Part shown: positions 1-7,874 of the stretch, piece by piece | How positions within the stretch are numbered: the stretch's first letter is position 1 | How the letters are laid out: each line of letters begins with the position of its first letter | Assembly: GCF_013401555.1 (NCBI RefSeq) | Contig: NZ_CP058552.1 | Location: 3,038,001 to 3,102,000 of the forward strand | DNA length: 64,000 bases | From: Paenibacillus sp. E222 | GTDB taxonomy: Bacteria; Bacillota; Bacilli; Paenibacillales; Paenibacillaceae | Reading direction: 5' to 3' | Position numbers and translations under genes: made by a program | Notes under the pieces: model-generated | Database searches by the model: none | Told to the model about the DNA's origin: nothing | What the model saw: the letters and a program-made list of their open reading frames with translations, nothing else

Positions 1-1137
1 GGTCATATTGATTTGAGTGGAGGAAAAATTTTAGGTTGGAAGGACTTTGTAAATACATCCTCAACTACAGCTTATGATGATCTGGGTCACGGAACACACG
101 TTGCCAGTATCGCAGCTGGAACGGGAGCAGGAGATCCCGGAGTAGAAACCGGAGTGGCCCCAGGAGCAGCTCTAGTAGGAATCAAGGTATGCTCTAGTAA
201 TACGAATTGTTCTACCCAGAACATACTGAATGCGATGGATTGGGTTATTGCTAATAAGGACACATATGGAATTGATATCATTAATATGAGTATAGGCAGT
301 TCAGGCTCGGCTAATGCAAGTTTCTGCAATAAGGTGTCTAGTGCAGCAAATAATGGAATACTTACAGTAGTTGCTGCCGGGAATACATCAGGAGGATCTG
401 ACTATGGCTCACTTAATCTTTTTGCCAAATGTTCAGACGTGTTGTCCGTTGCAAATGTGGCTGACCCTTACGAAGGAGGCTGGTATCTAAATCCTTCCTC
501 CAACCGGGGAACAGGATCGGTAGGTCCTACACTTGCAGCACCTGGAACTTCTATCCGTGCGGCTAAGGCGAACTCTACTAGCGAATATATTACCTACTCT
601 GGAACTTCAATGGCGTCTCCTATGATTGCCGGATTAGCAGCACTTATGCTTCAAGCTAGTAATGGGAGTCTTAATTATGATTTTAAGATAGAAGATTATG
701 GGATGTCAGGATATGATAAAGTATATGGCAATGGACTCATCCTAGGACATCAAACTATTAAAGCTGCTTCTGGTTCTTCAACAGGTTCCTTTGATAACTA
801 TCGTAATCATATTAGAGCACAGACCAATATAGCAGCGAGCAACATTAATTTATATAATATTAAGGTTAACAGCACAGACGCTTATTTCGCCAACACGTTG
901 ATTATTAATAATGAAAATGGTGCAGATTTGGATTTGTTTATATGGAAACCGGGAGTTGAGCCTATTCAGAATGGTCAACTAAGACTAGATTTGGCTATCC
1001 AAAGTAGTGCAGGAGATCTTCCTCAGGAAACGATCAGTTTTAAGCCAACTGCAACGGGTAACTACACCATAGGAGTCTTAGCTTACGATTCTGCTACCTA
1101 TGCCTTGGATTGGGCGGGGCAAATATCAATTCCATGA
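1..1137 (+). CDS. Subtilisin-like serine protease (S8), 5' truncated
   Basis: The window opens inside this gene, so the signal peptide, any propeptide and the catalytic Asp are not visible; 378 codons remain. The catalytic His lies in G-H-G-T-H-V-A (His codon 88-90), the oxyanion-hole Asn in A-A-G-N (codon 382-384) and the nucleophile in G-T-S-M-A-S-P (Ser codon 607-609), which together identify peptidase family S8. After the catalytic domain comes a tail of about 150 residues. Its end has the D-L-D-L-F and Y-T-I-G-V pattern of pre-peptidase C-terminal (PPC) beta-sandwich domains, common in secreted bacterial proteases. It is probably a secreted endopeptidase. A hairpin terminator follows directly. 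The family call is very safe; substrate and physiological role are unknown. Confidence 0.93.
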   Translation, partial: GHIDLSGGKILGWKDFVNTSSTTAYDDLGHGTHVASIAAGTGAGDPGVETGVAPGAALVGIKVCSSNTNCSTQNILNAMDWVIANKDTYGIDIINMSIGSSGSANASFCNKVSSAANNGILTVVAAGNTSGGSDYGSLNLFAKCSDVLSVANVADPYEGGWYLNPSSNRGTGSVGPTLAAPGTSIRAAKANSTSEYITYSGTSMASPMIAGLAALMLQASNGSLNYDFKIEDYGMSGYDKVYGNGLILGHQTIKAASGSSTGSFDNYRNHIRAQTNIAASNINLYNIKVNSTDAYFANTLIINNENGADLDLFIWKPGVEPIQNGQLRLDLAIQSSAGDLPQETISFKPTATGNYTIGVLAYDSATYALDWAGQISIP

Positions 1138-1163
1138 AAGATATTATAATGAGAAATCCACAA

Positions 1164-1203
1164 CAAAAGCCGGTCAACCCTTATGGGTGCCGGCTTTTGT
1201 CCT
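1164..1203 (+). terminator. Rho-independent terminator after the S8 protease
   Basis: A perfect 10-bp inverted repeat (CAAAAGCCGG / CCGGCTTTTG) with a 16-nt loop ends in a short T run. It lies between the protease and the convergent Fe-S gene and could serve both strands. Confidence 0.75.
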
Positions 1204-1228
1204 ATGTGTAGTTTCAAGATCAGTGAGG

Positions 1229-1591
1229 TTATCGTACGAACCAACTGAGCGGCTGCGGCGAAGTGTCTGCGGTATCCCGAAGATCATGGACCTTGACATG
1301 ATTGCCGTAGATCATGGAATCACTGCTCAATCGGTAGGAAGGGAAACTGTTCTCTGATTGCAGGCGAAGGCAAGGCTCGAAATAGATCTGCTGCTGTTTG
1401 TTGATAAGGAAAGGAAGCGAATCGGATTCAATCCGAATGTCATCACTGTCCGGCTCGTTAACGATCAGAAGCACAGCAGTACCATCACATCCGCATCCAT
1501 CGGTGTCATAAAACAGCTTGAAATAGCCCGGCCGATCTCCCAGCATCGCGTTAAGTCTTGATTCTGCCAGCGGACTGACCTGAATGATCAT
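1229..1591 (-). CDS. HesB/IscA-like iron-sulfur biosynthesis family protein (YqkB type)
   Basis: A protein of about 120 residues beginning M-I-I-Q-V-S-P-L-A-E, with the compact Fe-S_biosyn fold pattern. It carries a D-T-D-G-C-G-C-D-G motif near residue 30 in place of the C-terminal C-G-C of true A-type carriers. This matches Bacillus YqkB-type relatives of HesB/IscA, which may bind Fe-S or metal but have no firm function. Start choice: ATG at 1591 lies 13 nt from a GAGGAG site. A GTG at 1603 would add four residues but sits one base from that site. It faces the protease gene convergently and has no operon partner in view. Confidence 0.72.
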   Translation of the reverse strand: MIIQVSPLAESRLNAMLGDRPGYFKLFYDTDGCGCDGTAVLLIVNEPDSDDIRIESDSLPFLINKQQQIYFEPCLRLQSENSFPSYRLSSDSMIYGNHVKVHDLRDTADTSPQPLSWFVR

Positions 1592-1688
1592 AACGTCGTT
1601 CACACTCCTCTAATCACCTTAAGAATTCGCTTACAATCTAATATATGGAACAAAGGTGTGAAATAGAAGGGAAAGCAGGCTGAATCCG

Positions 1689-1763
1689 ATGAAAATTATA
1701 ACTTTGGTGGACCATCCGACCGAACGGTTCAATTACCTGAATATCATCGCGGAGACGCTGTGA
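1689..1763 (+). CDS. Possible 24-codon small ORF
   Basis: An ATG-initiated 24-residue frame (begins M-K-I-I-T-L-V-D-H-P, ends A-E-T-L) ends 13 nt before the first LacI-type operator. Upstream is only a weak purine-rich stretch. It could be a leader peptide, the remnant N-terminus of a deleted gene, or chance. It is listed because it fills an otherwise empty interval between two divergent genes. Confidence 0.25.
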   Translation: MKIITLVDHPTERFNYLNIIAETL

Positions 1764-1775
1764 TGGTGCCTCGGA

Positions 1776-1814
1776 ATGAAACCCATTTCATCCCGATTCC
1801 TTATCTGGTATGAT
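1776..1814 (+). promoter_or_regulatory. LacI-type operator and probable promoter of the lacI-family gene
   Basis: The 16-bp dyad ATGAAACCCATTTCAT (1776-1791) is identical to one at 2992-3007 in front of the transporter. It covers a weak -35 (TTTCAT, 1786-1791), which is followed after 17 bp by TATGAT (1809-1814). The layout suggests that the regulator represses its own gene. The dyad match is seen directly; autorepression is inference. Confidence 0.7.
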
Positions 1815-1850
1815 AAGCAGGAATATTAGAGAAAAAGGATGGTTCCACAT

Positions 1851-2879
1851 ATGACACCGATTACCATATATGACATAGCCAAAGAAGCTAACGTATCCGT
1901 ATCCACGGTCTCCCGAGTGCTGAATGATACGGCACCTGTGCGTGCAAGCACAAGAGAGAAGATCATGTCCATCATTGAAAAACACCAGTTCCAACCCAAC
2001 GCGCAGGCGCGCAGTCTGATCAAGAAAGAGACGGGAACCATTGCGATCATCCTGCCAGACATTACGAATCCGTTCTTCCCGGAAGTGTTCTGGGGGGCTG
2101 AGAACGAGGCACGTGGATTGGGATATACGTTCTTCCTGTGCAATACGGCCGGGGATTACAGCCGGGAGTCCGAGTATTTGTCCATTTTGCGCGAGAAGCG
2201 GGTAGATGGCATTATTTTTCTCGGTGGACGAATCAACATGCAGGTCTGTCCGGATGATATGGCTCAGGAATTGATTGATATGGGCAAACGTATGCCAATC
2301 GTGCTGGTCAATGGCAACATTGCCAAAGGCGGATTCCATCGGGTGTACACGGATGAAGGAGCAGGAGCCGTTTTGGCTGCTGAACATTTGCTCGAACTGG
2401 GACATCGGGATATTGCTTTTGTGGGCGGTTTGAAGGAGTTGTCCACCACGATGGTTAAGGTCAAGGCCATTCAGAAAAAACTGCGTGAGCATGGACTCGA
2501 AATTCCGAAAGAGCGTCAACTGCTTGGCAGCTTCTCCATTGAAGACGGCAAACGGGAGATGTCTAAGCTGCTGGACCGTGGAAATCCTCCAACTGCGGTG
2601 ATCTGTGTGAACGACTACACGGCGATTGGTGCGATTAAGGCGACCATTGAGCATGGCTTATCGATTCCGAAGGACATTTCCATTGTCGGTTTTGATGATA
2701 CGCCGCTCGCCAGTGCCGTTATACCGGAACTGACGACTGTGTCCCAGAATACGTATCAGCTGGGTAAGCTGGCTGTGGACAAGCTGCATGAATTGATTAA
2801 TCAAGGTAACCCGAAGAAACAGACCATTTTGCAACCAGAGCTTGTTGTCCGCCAGAGTACTGGACCCGCACCACGATAA
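1851..2879 (+). CDS. LacI-family transcriptional regulator
   Basis: A repressor of 342 residues. Residues 3-22 form the LacI helix-turn-helix (I-T-I-Y-D-I-A-K-E-A, V-S-x-S-T-V-S-R-V-L-N). The rest is a periplasmic-binding-protein-like effector and dimerisation domain, with the typical V-D-G-I-I-F-L and V-G-F-D-D-T-P-L-A motifs. ATG 1851 is preferred over ATG 1839 because AAAGGATGG lies at a good distance only from the former. It sits directly upstream of the sugar importer and glycosidases. Copies of one 16-bp dyad flank it, so it very likely controls this locus, with an imported oligosaccharide as inducer (inferred). Confidence 0.93.
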   Translation: MTPITIYDIAKEANVSVSTVSRVLNDTAPVRASTREKIMSIIEKHQFQPNAQARSLIKKETGTIAIILPDITNPFFPEVFWGAENEARGLGYTFFLCNTAGDYSRESEYLSILREKRVDGIIFLGGRINMQVCPDDMAQELIDMGKRMPIVLVNGNIAKGGFHRVYTDEGAGAVLAAEHLLELGHRDIAFVGGLKELSTTMVKVKAIQKKLREHGLEIPKERQLLGSFSIEDGKREMSKLLDRGNPPTAVICVNDYTAIGAIKATIEHGLSIPKDISIVGFDDTPLASAVIPELTTVSQNTYQLGKLAVDKLHELINQGNPKKQTILQPELVVRQSTGPAPR

Positions 2880-2897
2880 TTGGGGAATGTTTGAAAA

Positions 2898-2911
2898 AGA
2901 AAGCGTTGACA
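2898..2911 (+). promoter_or_regulatory. cre (CcpA) site overlapping the -35 box
   Basis: AGAAAGCGTTGACA matches the catabolite-responsive element consensus TGWAANCGNTNWCA at every position but the first. It overlaps the TTGACA -35 box at 2906-2911, a position expected to block RNA polymerase when CcpA is bound. Carbon catabolite repression of the importer operon is inferred from this. Confidence 0.7.
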
Positions 2912-2935
2912 TTCCTTCGGAGGGTGAAATATAAT
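2906..2935 (+). promoter_or_regulatory. Sigma-A promoter of the importer/GH30 operon
   Basis: Consensus TTGACA (2906-2911) and TATAAT (2930-2935) are separated by 18 bp, so transcription should start near 2942. The transporter gene starts 120 nt downstream, leaving a long leader that holds three LacI-type dyads. Confidence 0.85.
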
Positions 2936-2945
2936 GAGGTCGTAA

Positions 2946-2961
2946 ATGAAACCCCTTTCAT
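2946..2961 (+). promoter_or_regulatory. LacI-type operator 1 downstream of the promoter
   Basis: ATGAAACCCCTTTCAT is a near-palindromic 16-bp dyad starting about 4 bp after the predicted transcription start. It differs by one base from the copies at 1776 and 2992. A repressor bound here would block promoter clearance. Confidence 0.75.
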
Positions 2962-2991
2962 AAACTGGAACGGGTTTTAATTTTAAACTTT

Positions 2992-3021
2992 ATGAAACCC
3001 ATTTCATGAAACGGGTTTCAG
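2992..3021 (+). promoter_or_regulatory. Two overlapping LacI-type operators
   Basis: ATGAAACCCATTTCAT (2992-3007) overlaps by two bases with ATGAAACGGGTTTCAG (3006-3021). The second copy is centrally inverted (CGGG for CCCA) but keeps the half-sites. Together with the copy at 2946 they give three adjacent dyads, allowing cooperative repression or looping to the 1776 operator. Confidence 0.72.
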
Positions 3022-3061
3022 TTGTCTGATCTTCCATTCATATTTCAAGGGGGCGTGCGGT

Positions 3062-4321
3062 ATGAGAAAAAGTTTAAAGGTCATTTCGTTATTGATGCTG
3101 GTCATGGTAATGGGTCTGACAGCCTGTAGCAAGGGTGACAGCGGTGCAGCTGGCGGCAAGGTTGATCTGAGCATGACGATCTGGGGCTCGGAGGACGAGA
3201 AGAAGATTTATCAGGAGAGACTCGACATTGTGAAGCAGACCTATCCCGATATTAATGTGAAACTGAACGTCGTTGCCGGCGACTATGACCAAAAGGTTCA
3301 GACGATGATCGCCGGAGGAACCGCACCGGACATCATGATGATTGCCGAGAACTATCAGGCGTACGCCTCCAAAAACCAAATTGTTCCGCTGGATGATATG
3401 ATCCAGGCCAACAATGTGAACATGTCAGAGCGTTATTCTGACGACATCGCCAACCTGATGAAATTCGATGGTAAACAGTTCGGAATGCCTGACCGCGCAG
3501 GCGCAATGGTGCTCTTCTATAACAAGGATCTGTTCGACAAGGCTGGGGTGGAATATCCGACCAAGGAATGGACTCAGGAAGACCTGCTCGCTGCAGCTCA
3601 GAAGCTGACGGTGAAGGAGAACGGCAAAACGGTTCAATGGGGGTACTACCCAGGCAGCTGGTGGCCGCAATGGATGCAGTTGATCTACCAAAACGGTGGT
3701 TCCCTGTTCGATGAGAGCGGCAAACCTACTTTTAATACCGAGCCAGTACGTAAAGCATTGCAATTCATGAATGATCTGACCTTCACACATGGTGTGGGAC
3801 CAACACCAACCGAGATTGCCGACATGGGAAATATCGGTGCTGACCCATTGTTTGCCCAAGGCAAGATTGCCATGGAGACGACGGGATTCTGGAATATCGG
3901 TTCACTTGCCAAGGTGGAAGGTATCAATTGGGACATTTCTCCGATATGGGGAGAGACCAACGCTTTCTTCAATGGCTTCACAATTACGAACGCGTCCAAA
4001 CATAAGGAAGAGGCATTCAAAATCATAGAAGCGCTGACTACACCAGAAGCACAATTACCGATGATCAAGGCTGGTCAGGATGCTCCGGCAACGAAGGCAG
4101 GTCTGTCCAGTGATGAGTTCCTGAATGCGGAATATGGCGGTAAGAAAATCAACATGGCTGCTTTCAGCGAGTCCACCATCTACGCCGAGCCGTTCAATCC
4201 GCAATGGAATGAAATGATGAAGCTCATTAACGACAAGCTGGGTGTCTACTTCAACAATAAAGCCTCACTGGATGATACCGTGACTGAAATTCAGAGCGGA
4301 CTGGAAAGAATCTACAAATAG
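3062..4321 (+). CDS. Sugar ABC transporter substrate-binding lipoprotein (family 1)
   Basis: A 419-residue extracellular solute-binding protein of the CUT1 carbohydrate class. The N-terminus is a lipoprotein signal (charged M-R-K, hydrophobic core, lipobox L-T-A-C with lipidated Cys at residue 22). The body has the family-1 features: an N-terminal T-I-W-G strand, G-G-T-A-P-D-I near residue 80, and a mid-protein L-F-Y-N-K-D-L-F motif. It is the first gene after the LacI operators and is followed by two permeases. The glycosidases downstream suggest arabino- or galacto-oligosaccharides as ligand. Like many CUT1 systems it lacks a local ATPase and probably borrows a shared MsmX-like one (inferred). 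Confidence 0.92.
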   Translation: MRKSLKVISLLMLVMVMGLTACSKGDSGAAGGKVDLSMTIWGSEDEKKIYQERLDIVKQTYPDINVKLNVVAGDYDQKVQTMIAGGTAPDIMMIAENYQAYASKNQIVPLDDMIQANNVNMSERYSDDIANLMKFDGKQFGMPDRAGAMVLFYNKDLFDKAGVEYPTKEWTQEDLLAAAQKLTVKENGKTVQWGYYPGSWWPQWMQLIYQNGGSLFDESGKPTFNTEPVRKALQFMNDLTFTHGVGPTPTEIADMGNIGADPLFAQGKIAMETTGFWNIGSLAKVEGINWDISPIWGETNAFFNGFTITNASKHKEEAFKIIEALTTPEAQLPMIKAGQDAPATKAGLSSDEFLNAEYGGKKINMAAFSESTIYAEPFNPQWNEMMKLINDKLGVYFNNKASLDDTVTEIQSGLERIYK

Positions 4322-4357
4322 AGGTTGTTCACATGCATAAATAGCATCGACAGGGGA

Positions 4358-4396
4358 CAGACGGAATTCGGCATGAATGAATCCGGGTTTCGTCTG
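4358..4396 (+). promoter_or_regulatory. Stem-loop between binding protein and permease genes
   Basis: CAGACG (4358-4363) pairs with CGTCTG (4391-4396), with partial pairing further inside. There is no T run, so it looks like an mRNA 3'-end-stabilising or attenuating hairpin. Such hairpins often keep binding-protein expression above that of the permeases. Confidence 0.5.
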
Positions 4397-4422
4397 CTCG
4401 CTTCGTTATGGGAGGGCTTAAC

Positions 4423-5310
4423 GTGAGAAAAAAGGACGGGAAATGGTTTTATATCTTCATCTCGCCTTGGCTGATTGGATTCCTTGGACTTACCCTGGGT
4501 CCGATCCTGTTTTCCATCTACATGAGCTTCACCAATTGGGATCTGTTCCAGTCTCCTGAATTCATCGGTATAGACAATTACAAAAACCTGTTGACCGATG
4601 ACCCGATCTTCTGGAAATCCGTAGGCAATACCTTCTTCTACGCATTAATATCGATTCCGCTGGGCATGTCCATCTCGCTCTGGATTGCGTATTACCTTAA
4701 CAAAAAAATCAAAGGTATCACCTTCTTCCGCATCCTGTTCTATCTGCCATCTGTGGTTCCGGTAGTTGCAAGCTCACTGCTCTTTATCCATCTGCTAGCT
4801 CCAACGGAAGGCTTGATCAACCAGGCACTTGCCATCTTCGGCATTCAAGGTCCTGCCTGGCTGCTTGATCCGAACTGGGTTAAACCAGCCTTGATCCTCA
4901 TGTCGCTATGGGGCGTCGGGGGTGGCGTGGTACTACTGCTGGCGGGTATGAAAGGTATTCCTCAGGAGCTGTACGAGGCCGCCGCCATTGATGGGGCGAA
5001 GAGCTCGCAATCGTTCTTCCACATTACATTTCCAATGCTGACTCCCGTCATCTTCTTCAATCTCGTCACCGGGATGATCGGGGCGCTCCAGACGTTCGCA
5101 CAGGTATTCATCGTTACAGCGGGTGGACCGGATAATGCCAGCCAGATGGTTGTTCCTTACCTGTTCCAAAATGCGTTCCAGTTCTACAAAATGGGATATG
5201 CATCGGCCATTGCCTGGGTTCTGTTCATCATCATCATGGCGTTGACCCTGGTTGTGTTCCGTTCGTCGGCGCTATGGGTGCATTACGAGGAGGGAAAAGC
5301 AAATGAGTAA
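4423..5310 (+). CDS. CUT1 sugar ABC transporter permease (MalF/UgpA type)
   Basis: A 295-residue inner-membrane permease with about six transmembrane helices. It carries the EAA loop (E-A-A-A-I-D-G-A near residue 185) that docks onto the ATPase. GTG at 4423 is preferred because GGAGGG lies 6 nt upstream; the ATG at 4408 lies in front of that site. It pairs with the next permease, whose start overlaps its stop. It belongs to the LacI-controlled glycan importer. Confidence 0.92.
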   Translation: MRKKDGKWFYIFISPWLIGFLGLTLGPILFSIYMSFTNWDLFQSPEFIGIDNYKNLLTDDPIFWKSVGNTFFYALISIPLGMSISLWIAYYLNKKIKGITFFRILFYLPSVVPVVASSLLFIHLLAPTEGLINQALAIFGIQGPAWLLDPNWVKPALILMSLWGVGGGVVLLLAGMKGIPQELYEAAAIDGAKSSQSFFHITFPMLTPVIFFNLVTGMIGALQTFAQVFIVTAGGPDNASQMVVPYLFQNAFQFYKMGYASAIAWVLFIIIMALTLVVFRSSALWVHYEEGKANE

Positions 5311-6148
5311 TCCATCCACTGTGGAGAAAACGATATCTTACATTTTTCTGATTCTGGTCGGTGTGCTGCTTGCTTCCCCTTTCCTGTACATGATCTCCAT
5401 CGCACTGGCGAGTGACGCTACAACAGTAAAATCAGCCTTTACCTTCATACCGCTCGAATTCCAATGGTCCAATTTCTACACGATCTTCACGAATAATAAT
5501 CTGGGTACTTATCTGAAAAATTCAGTCATTATTACTGTCATTACCATTATCGGATCGGTGTTGTCAGCATCGGTCGTATCTTACGGCTTCGCTCGGATCA
5601 AGGCGAGAGGCAGTCGGTTCCTGTTCATTGTACTGCTTAGTACGATGATGATTCCGGGTGAGGTGACAATGGTGCCGCAGTTTATCATCTTCCGTCATCT
5701 GGACTGGATCAATACATTCTATCCACTGATTGTGCCAAGTTTTTTCGCGGGAGCCTTCAACGTATTTCTCATTCGGCAGTTCGTCATGAGTATTCCGAAG
5801 TCGCTGGATGAAGCTGCGATGATCGACGGCATGGGACATCCGGGCATCTACTGGAAGATCATTATGCCGCTCACGTATCCGATACTTGCCGCCATCGCCA
5901 TTTTCTCGTTTTCCTATAACTGGGGGAACTTCATGGGGCCGCTCATTTACATTAATGATCCAGAGAAAATGCCACTGGCGCTCGGTGTACAGCTTCTGAC
6001 CACGGTTGGTGGCGGACAGATGCCGCCATGGAACCTCGTTATGATTGCTTCTCTGTTCCTGACTATTCCGATGGTATTGGTATATCTGTTCGGACAGCGT
6101 TATGTCTATGAAGCGAATATCAGTGGTGGCAGCAGCGGGATCAAGTAA
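5303..6148 (+). CDS. CUT1 sugar ABC transporter permease (MalG/UgpE type)
   Basis: A 281-residue permease with six predicted helices and the EAA loop D-E-A-A-M-I-D-G-M. ATG 5303 overlaps the upstream stop by eight bases and has GAGGAGGG 8-9 nt upstream, so translation is probably coupled. It is the second membrane half of the importer that starts at 3062. No ATP-binding gene is present anywhere in the locus. Confidence 0.92.
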   Translation: MSNPSTVEKTISYIFLILVGVLLASPFLYMISIALASDATTVKSAFTFIPLEFQWSNFYTIFTNNNLGTYLKNSVIITVITIIGSVLSASVVSYGFARIKARGSRFLFIVLLSTMMIPGEVTMVPQFIIFRHLDWINTFYPLIVPSFFAGAFNVFLIRQFVMSIPKSLDEAAMIDGMGHPGIYWKIIMPLTYPILAAIAIFSFSYNWGNFMGPLIYINDPEKMPLALGVQLLTTVGGGQMPPWNLVMIASLFLTIPMVLVYLFGQRYVYEANISGGSSGIK

Positions 6149-6163
6149 CGGGAGGTGAACGCA

Positions 6164-6238
6164 GTGTTGAAGCCAGTTGTGAAGACCAAGAACCGTCTAC
6201 ATCGCACATCGGTAAAGGGCTGCATGAATTATGAATAA
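6164..6238 (+). CDS. Small leader ORF overlapping the GH30 start
   Basis: A 24-codon frame with a GTG start sits 7 nt behind a strong GGGAGGTG site. It ends in TAA at 6236-6238, eight bases inside the GH30 gene that starts at ATG 6231. The peptide is basic (begins M-L-K-P-V-V-K-T-K). The GH30 gene has only a weak site of its own, so translation of this ORF could open or reinitiate the enzyme gene. The geometry is seen; function is inferred. Confidence 0.4.
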   Translation: MLKPVVKTKNRLHRTSVKGCMNYE

Positions 6239-7769
6239 CAACAAGGATCATTTCAACCATGACAACAATGACAACAATCATCACAAGCAGCGCAGGTGGC
6301 GCAGCCGGAGCTACATCCTGATGGGTGTGGCCCTGGCCGCGCTGCTCGTGGGAGGAGGAATTATCATCAATCATTTTGCCAATGAATCATCCAAAACACT
6401 TGCATTCCAAGGTGAGCCGGTACATCTGAAGCTGGAGCAATCCTATGATCATTTTGAAGGCTGGGGCACGTCGCTCGCGTGGTGGGCCAACGATCTTGGA
6501 GGGTGGAAGGATCAAGCAAAGGTCAGTGAAGTCATGGATCTGGTGTTTGATGCTCAGAAAGGACTAGGCCTGAACATTGTTCGCTACAATATTGGTGGTG
6601 AGGAGAACCCCGACATGAAGGCGCTTCGGCCCGGAGGAGATGTTCCCGGCTTCCAGCCTGAACCCGGCGTGTGGGACTGGGAGGCAGATGCAGGACAGCG
6701 AGCTGTATTACAGGGCTCTCTGGAACGTGGGGTCAACATTGCTGAAGCGTTCTCCAATTCACCCCCTTACTGGATGACGATCAGCGGCTCGGTCACGGGT
6801 GCTGTAGATGGTAGCAACAATCTGCGAGAGGATCAATATGATGCGTTTGCCGATTATTTAACCGAGGTCGTGAAGCATTATCGCGATGAGTGGGGCATTA
6901 CGTTCCGTACACTTGACCCCCTCAATGAACCTTCCTCGGACTGGTGGAAGAAAGGCAACATGCAGGAAGGCAGTCATTTTACCAATGACAAACAAGCCGA
7001 GATTATCAAGAAGGTTGCGGCATCGCTCAAAAGTAAAGGGCTGGACGGTACGGTCATCAGTGCTGCGGACGATAATAGCATTGACGAGACGGTGCACAAT
7101 TTCAGCCTCTATGATCAGGATACGCTCGATGTGATCGACCAGATTAACACCCACTCCTATAATGGTAGCAAAATGGAAGAGCTTCGCACGTTAGCCGAGC
7201 GATATGGCAAGAAACTGTGGATGTCCGAGTATGGGACAGGTGGCAGTGAACCGCATAATCATGAAGATATGACTTCCGTGCAGGAGCTCGCGGAGCGCAT
7301 CATGTTCGATCTGAAAATCATGCAGCCTTCTGCCTGGGTGTATTGGCAGGCCGTTGAAGATGAAGGTGCCAACAATAACTGGGGCTTCATTCATGCGAAT
7401 TTTAATGGAGAAGAGCAGTACGAGATGACCAAACAGTATTATGGCATGGCCCAGTTTACGAAGTTCATCCGTCCAGGCGCAACGATTATTCCAACAGATG
7501 ATGGGCGAACACTGGCTGCCTATGATGCAGCTAATCAAAGACTGGTACTGGTTATTCGCAATGAGTTATCTGCCGGAACTACAGCATTTGAACTGGAGGC
7601 GTTTGACCACAGCAGTACTTTTACAGCACAGGTTTATCAGACGTCGCCGGATCGCAATATGGAGCAGCTTGAAGATGTTCCGGTGTATGCCAATGGATTG
7701 GAAGTATCGACTGCGGACAATTCCATCACCACCGTAGTATTGGAAGGTGTAACGTTGCAGGCGAACTGA
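6231..7769 (+). CDS. Membrane-anchored GH30 glycoside hydrolase (endo-beta-1,6-galactanase-like)
   Basis: A 512-residue enzyme of glycoside hydrolase family 30. Residues 1-28 are an Asn/His/Arg-rich, probably cytoplasmic, tail. Residues 29-50 are one transmembrane helix with no clear cleavage site, so the catalytic domain should be held on the outer face of the membrane. The barrel has the acid/base Glu in L-N-E-P (E233) and the nucleophile in S-E-Y-G (E333). The G-W-G-T-S-L-A-W-W-A opening resembles the GH30 subgroup containing endo-beta-1,6-galactanases. A beta-sandwich side domain closes the C-terminus. It is paralogous to the secreted GH30 at 12724. Family is certain; substrate is a moderate-confidence inference from the subgroup and neighbours. 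Confidence 0.85.
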   Translation: MNNNKDHFNHDNNDNNHHKQRRWRSRSYILMGVALAALLVGGGIIINHFANESSKTLAFQGEPVHLKLEQSYDHFEGWGTSLAWWANDLGGWKDQAKVSEVMDLVFDAQKGLGLNIVRYNIGGEENPDMKALRPGGDVPGFQPEPGVWDWEADAGQRAVLQGSLERGVNIAEAFSNSPPYWMTISGSVTGAVDGSNNLREDQYDAFADYLTEVVKHYRDEWGITFRTLDPLNEPSSDWWKKGNMQEGSHFTNDKQAEIIKKVAASLKSKGLDGTVISAADDNSIDETVHNFSLYDQDTLDVIDQINTHSYNGSKMEELRTLAERYGKKLWMSEYGTGGSEPHNHEDMTSVQELAERIMFDLKIMQPSAWVYWQAVEDEGANNNWGFIHANFNGEEQYEMTKQYYGMAQFTKFIRPGATIIPTDDGRTLAAYDAANQRLVLVIRNELSAGTTAFELEAFDHSSTFTAQVYQTSPDRNMEQLEDVPVYANGLEVSTADNSITTVVLEGVTLQAN

Positions 7770-7874
7770 GGGCCTATTGAAATAGGAATCAAAAAAATCT
7801 GGGGATAACAGCGATTGGAAGGTTGTTCTGTCAACGCAGTGATGAACTCAAACACAGAGAAGGAGGGCTTATCT

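Noticed and set aside
1788..2654. Long minus-strand frame (288 codons) opposite the LacI gene
   Set aside because: No ribosome site and no recognisable protein motif. It is the codon shadow of the LacI-family gene, whose domain motifs are complete.
7773..7786. CCTATT/AATAGG repeat after the membrane-anchored GH30 gene
   Set aside because: The loop would be only two bases and there is no proper T run, so it is not called a terminator.
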